Positions 62,356 through 64,000 of a stretch of DNA of 64,000 bases are shown piece after piece. This stretch comes from Pseudomonas arsenicoxydans (GTDB lineage Bacteria; Pseudomonadota; Gammaproteobacteria; Pseudomonadales; Pseudomonadaceae). Within the stretch, counting starts at the first letter, position 1; every line of letters begins with the position of its first letter. The DNA lies in NCBI RefSeq assembly GCF_006438915.1, contig NZ_RCZE01000005.1, forward strand, positions 62,001-126,000, read 5' to 3'. The notes under the pieces were generated by a model. The model did no database searches and had not been told where the DNA came from. It was given only the letters and a program-made list of their open reading frames with translations. The translations under genes were made by a program, and so were the position numbers.

Positions 62356-63378
62356 TCAATGGCTCATCAACGGCAAAGTCACCACGAACTCACTTCCCTT
62401 GCTAGTACCCTCGCTCATACCGGTGACCTTGCCACCGTGTGCTTCGACCAGCTCCCGAACTACGGTCAAACCAATGCCCAAGCCGGACCCGTTGAAACCT
62501 ATGGCGTGCTCGTCTTGAACATATGGGTCAAAAATGAAAGGCAGTGCCTTCGCGGAAATGCCGATGCCATTGTCGGAGATACATATCCTCAAAACGTCGG
62601 CCTCTACCGTCACAGACAATTCGATTCTGCCGTCAACCGGAGTGTACTTGGCTGCATTAGCCAGTAGATTACGGAGAATCTGGGCGAGGCGTCCTGAGTC
62701 ACCATTCACCATCAAGATACCATCGGGAAGATGGAGGTCGAAATGCTGCTTTTGCGCGATCATCACAGGACCACACGCATCAATAGCGTCACGCAGAATT
62801 TGCATCATGTCGACATCGAGGCGATTGATTCGCAGCTTTCCAGTGCTGGCGCGGGAGACGTCGAGCAAATCGTCGACCAACTGTGAAATATGCTGTACTT
62901 GGCTCTCGATCAAATCACGCATCCGCGGTAGCTGATCACTAGGCAGTCGTACCATACGCTCTGCAATCATGCTGATGGGCGTTAGAGGGTTTCGCAGCTC
63001 ATGGGCCACCATCGCCAGTACGCTTTTCTGCTGAGTCAGTGCGCGCTCGGCTGCCGCCTGAAGGTCTTGAGCGCTTAGTGCAGCGATGACAAGCTGCGCG
63101 TTAGCCTCGCGCAGCTCCAGGTACAAACGCTGCTCTTCCAAGCGAGGAGGTGTTTCAGCGTCAGATTGCGCCAGGAGTATCGCCAGTACCAACTGCTGAT
63201 TGGCCTCGATAACTTGCTCGACTTGCTGGACATCCACCAACTGGCTGCTGGCATCGCTCAATTGCTTTTGCAGGGCAGCTAATACGGCGCGTGCTTCAAC
63301 AGTTTTCTGGCCAAGCAGGAAAAGTTCGTGAGCTGCATTGGCCACCTCACGCTCTTTCTTGCCATCGGCTTCACTCAT
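62356..63378 (-). CDS. Histidine kinase paired with KaiC-like ATPase
   Basis: The 340-aa soluble kinase has an N-terminal coiled-coil part (residues about 1-120) with a twice-occurring motif, VIEANQQLVLAILLAQ and LREANAQLVIAALSAQ, then the H-box VAHELRNPLTPIS (His126), N-box LRNLLANAAKYTP and G-boxes ISDNGIGISAKAL and GSGLGIGLTVVRE. There is no membrane segment. It starts 9 bases after the KaiC-like stop, so both genes form one operon. The pair probably senses an energy or redox cue and signals by phosphotransfer. No response regulator is visible in the window. Confidence 0.9.
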   Translation of the reverse strand: MSEADGKKEREVANAAHELFLLGQKTVEARAVLAALQKQLSDASSQLVDVQQVEQVIEANQQLVLAILLAQSDAETPPRLEEQRLYLELREANAQLVIAALSAQDLQAAAERALTQQKSVLAMVAHELRNPLTPISMIAERMVRLPSDQLPRMRDLIESQVQHISQLVDDLLDVSRASTGKLRINRLDVDMMQILRDAIDACGPVMIAQKQHFDLHLPDGILMVNGDSGRLAQILRNLLANAAKYTPVDGRIELSVTVEADVLRICISDNGIGISAKALPFIFDPYVQDEHAIGFNGSGLGIGLTVVRELVEAHGGKVTGMSEGTSKGSEFVVTLPLMSH

Positions 63379-63387
63379 GAGTCGCGC

Positions 63388-64000
63388 TCAAACATGTTTA
63401 TCTCCTGTGCGTACCGCTCCTGAACTCTGTTTTGTTGGTCGACCACCCAGCAGCCCCTCTTGATCTGGCAGCATTTCGCCGATCCGTAGACCACTATCAT
63501 CAATGTGGTACTGGCGCAACTCATCGGAGTGGGCGCTGGCGCGTACCTTTACCACGGCCATGATGCGCAGCAAGCGGCTCTGCACTTCAATATAGCGTTG
63601 GACGATGATCGCGTCGGTGAGAAATGCCGTGCCGTAAGGGCTGAAGCGCAAGTCGGTGTAGCGGTCTTCGAGCTCCGAGGTCAGCAACACACTGACGCCG
63701 ACGCTAGTGAGGGCGGTGACCATTCGCGACAGCGATTCGCGAAAATCTTCGCGGAAAGTCGGCGCCAGTGCCAGTTCGAAGCCTGACATAGAGTCGATCA
63801 CCACGCGGGTGGCCTTCAGCCGTGTGATCTCACTCAACAGCAACTGCACGATCTCGTCGATGGACAGGTCCGGCGCGCGGCTATCCACCAGGCCTACCTG
63901 ACCGCTCTGTATCAGGCCCGCAAGGGTGGCGTTCTGGGAGTGATTAGGCCGTTGTTCGAACACTGCGATCACACCGGTTTCGCCATTGCGCGCACCTTCT
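63388..64000 (-). CDS. KaiC-like RecA-fold ATPase (C-terminal part)
   Basis: The gene runs off the right edge of the window; about 203 C-terminal residues are visible. They include GARNGETGVIAVFEQRP, the strand/Walker B region TRVVIDSMSGFELALAPTF and VSVLLTSELEDRYTDLRFSP, which match the second ATPase domain of KaiC-like proteins. The C-terminal tail (GEMLPDQEGLLGGRPTKQSS) is variable. It is directly upstream of the histidine kinase gene. The circadian name is historical; in pseudomonads these proteins are thought to act in stress or energy signalling. The N-terminus is not in the window. Confidence 0.88.
   Translation of the reverse strand, partial: EGARNGETGVIAVFEQRPNHSQNATLAGLIQSGQVGLVDSRAPDLSIDEIVQLLLSEITRLKATRVVIDSMSGFELALAPTFREDFRESLSRMVTALTSVGVSVLLTSELEDRYTDLRFSPYGTAFLTDAIIVQRYIEVQSRLLRIMAVVKVRASAHSDELRQYHIDDSGLRIGEMLPDQEGLLGGRPTKQSSGAVRTGDKHV

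Overview
This is a 64 kb chromosomal window of a Pseudomonas species, most likely from the P. fluorescens group. That call rests on GC-rich codon use, fluorescens-type REP sequences (GTGGGAGCGGGCTTGCTCGCGAA-like, 16.7 and 18.75 kb), a DUF6124-family gene, and the close family resemblance of most proteins to pseudomonad ones. I see no rRNA, tRNA, CRISPR array, integrase, insertion sequence or replication origin.

Layout. 0-9.5 kb is ordinary core/accessory metabolism: a GlxA-type regulator, a hotdog thioesterase, a SleB cell-wall hydrolase, a CAP protein, an L-lactate permease, an exported dienelactone hydrolase, a DeoR repressor and a serine hydrolase. 9.6-14.8 kb holds exported proteins, a small three-gene locus of unknown function (82 aa, 246 aa, winged-helix/TolB-like regulator) and a copper pair (SCO + PCu(A)C). 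14.9-18.7 kb is a tight catabolic cluster: flavin monooxygenase, RidA, DUF1028, ArgE-like deacylase. LysR and GGDEF genes follow.

From about 21 to 38.7 kb the window is patchier. It has AT-richer genes, a membrane-anchored winged-helix protein, an arylsulfatase gene split by one in-frame amber codon, a frameshifted acetyltransferase, many copies of a degenerate intergenic repeat, two DUF1254 genes, and an AraC/diiron/MAPEG group. This looks like accessory, partly decaying DNA.

42.1-47.3 kb is a polar amino acid ABC importer operon of aot/his type. It carries an AstE/AspA-like metallo-hydrolase between the permease and ATPase genes and is followed by an RpiR regulator behind a perfect 19-bp inverted repeat. 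47.6-49.6 kb has an old yellow enzyme and a strongly structured leader before the DUF6124 gene. 49.7-51.1 kb is a rearranged junction of a LysR remnant and an N-terminally shortened histidine kinase. 52-60.6 kb is one giant gene for cyclic beta-1,2-glucan synthase. The window ends with a Crp-family regulator, a GNAT enzyme, and a KaiC-like ATPase/histidine kinase pair running off the right edge.

Best candidates for something undescribed are the structured DUF6124 leader (48962-49159), the unknown locus at 11.1-13.3 kb with shared GTTAC motifs, the diiron/MAPEG/AraC unit, and the monooxygenase-RidA-DUF1028-ArgE pathway.
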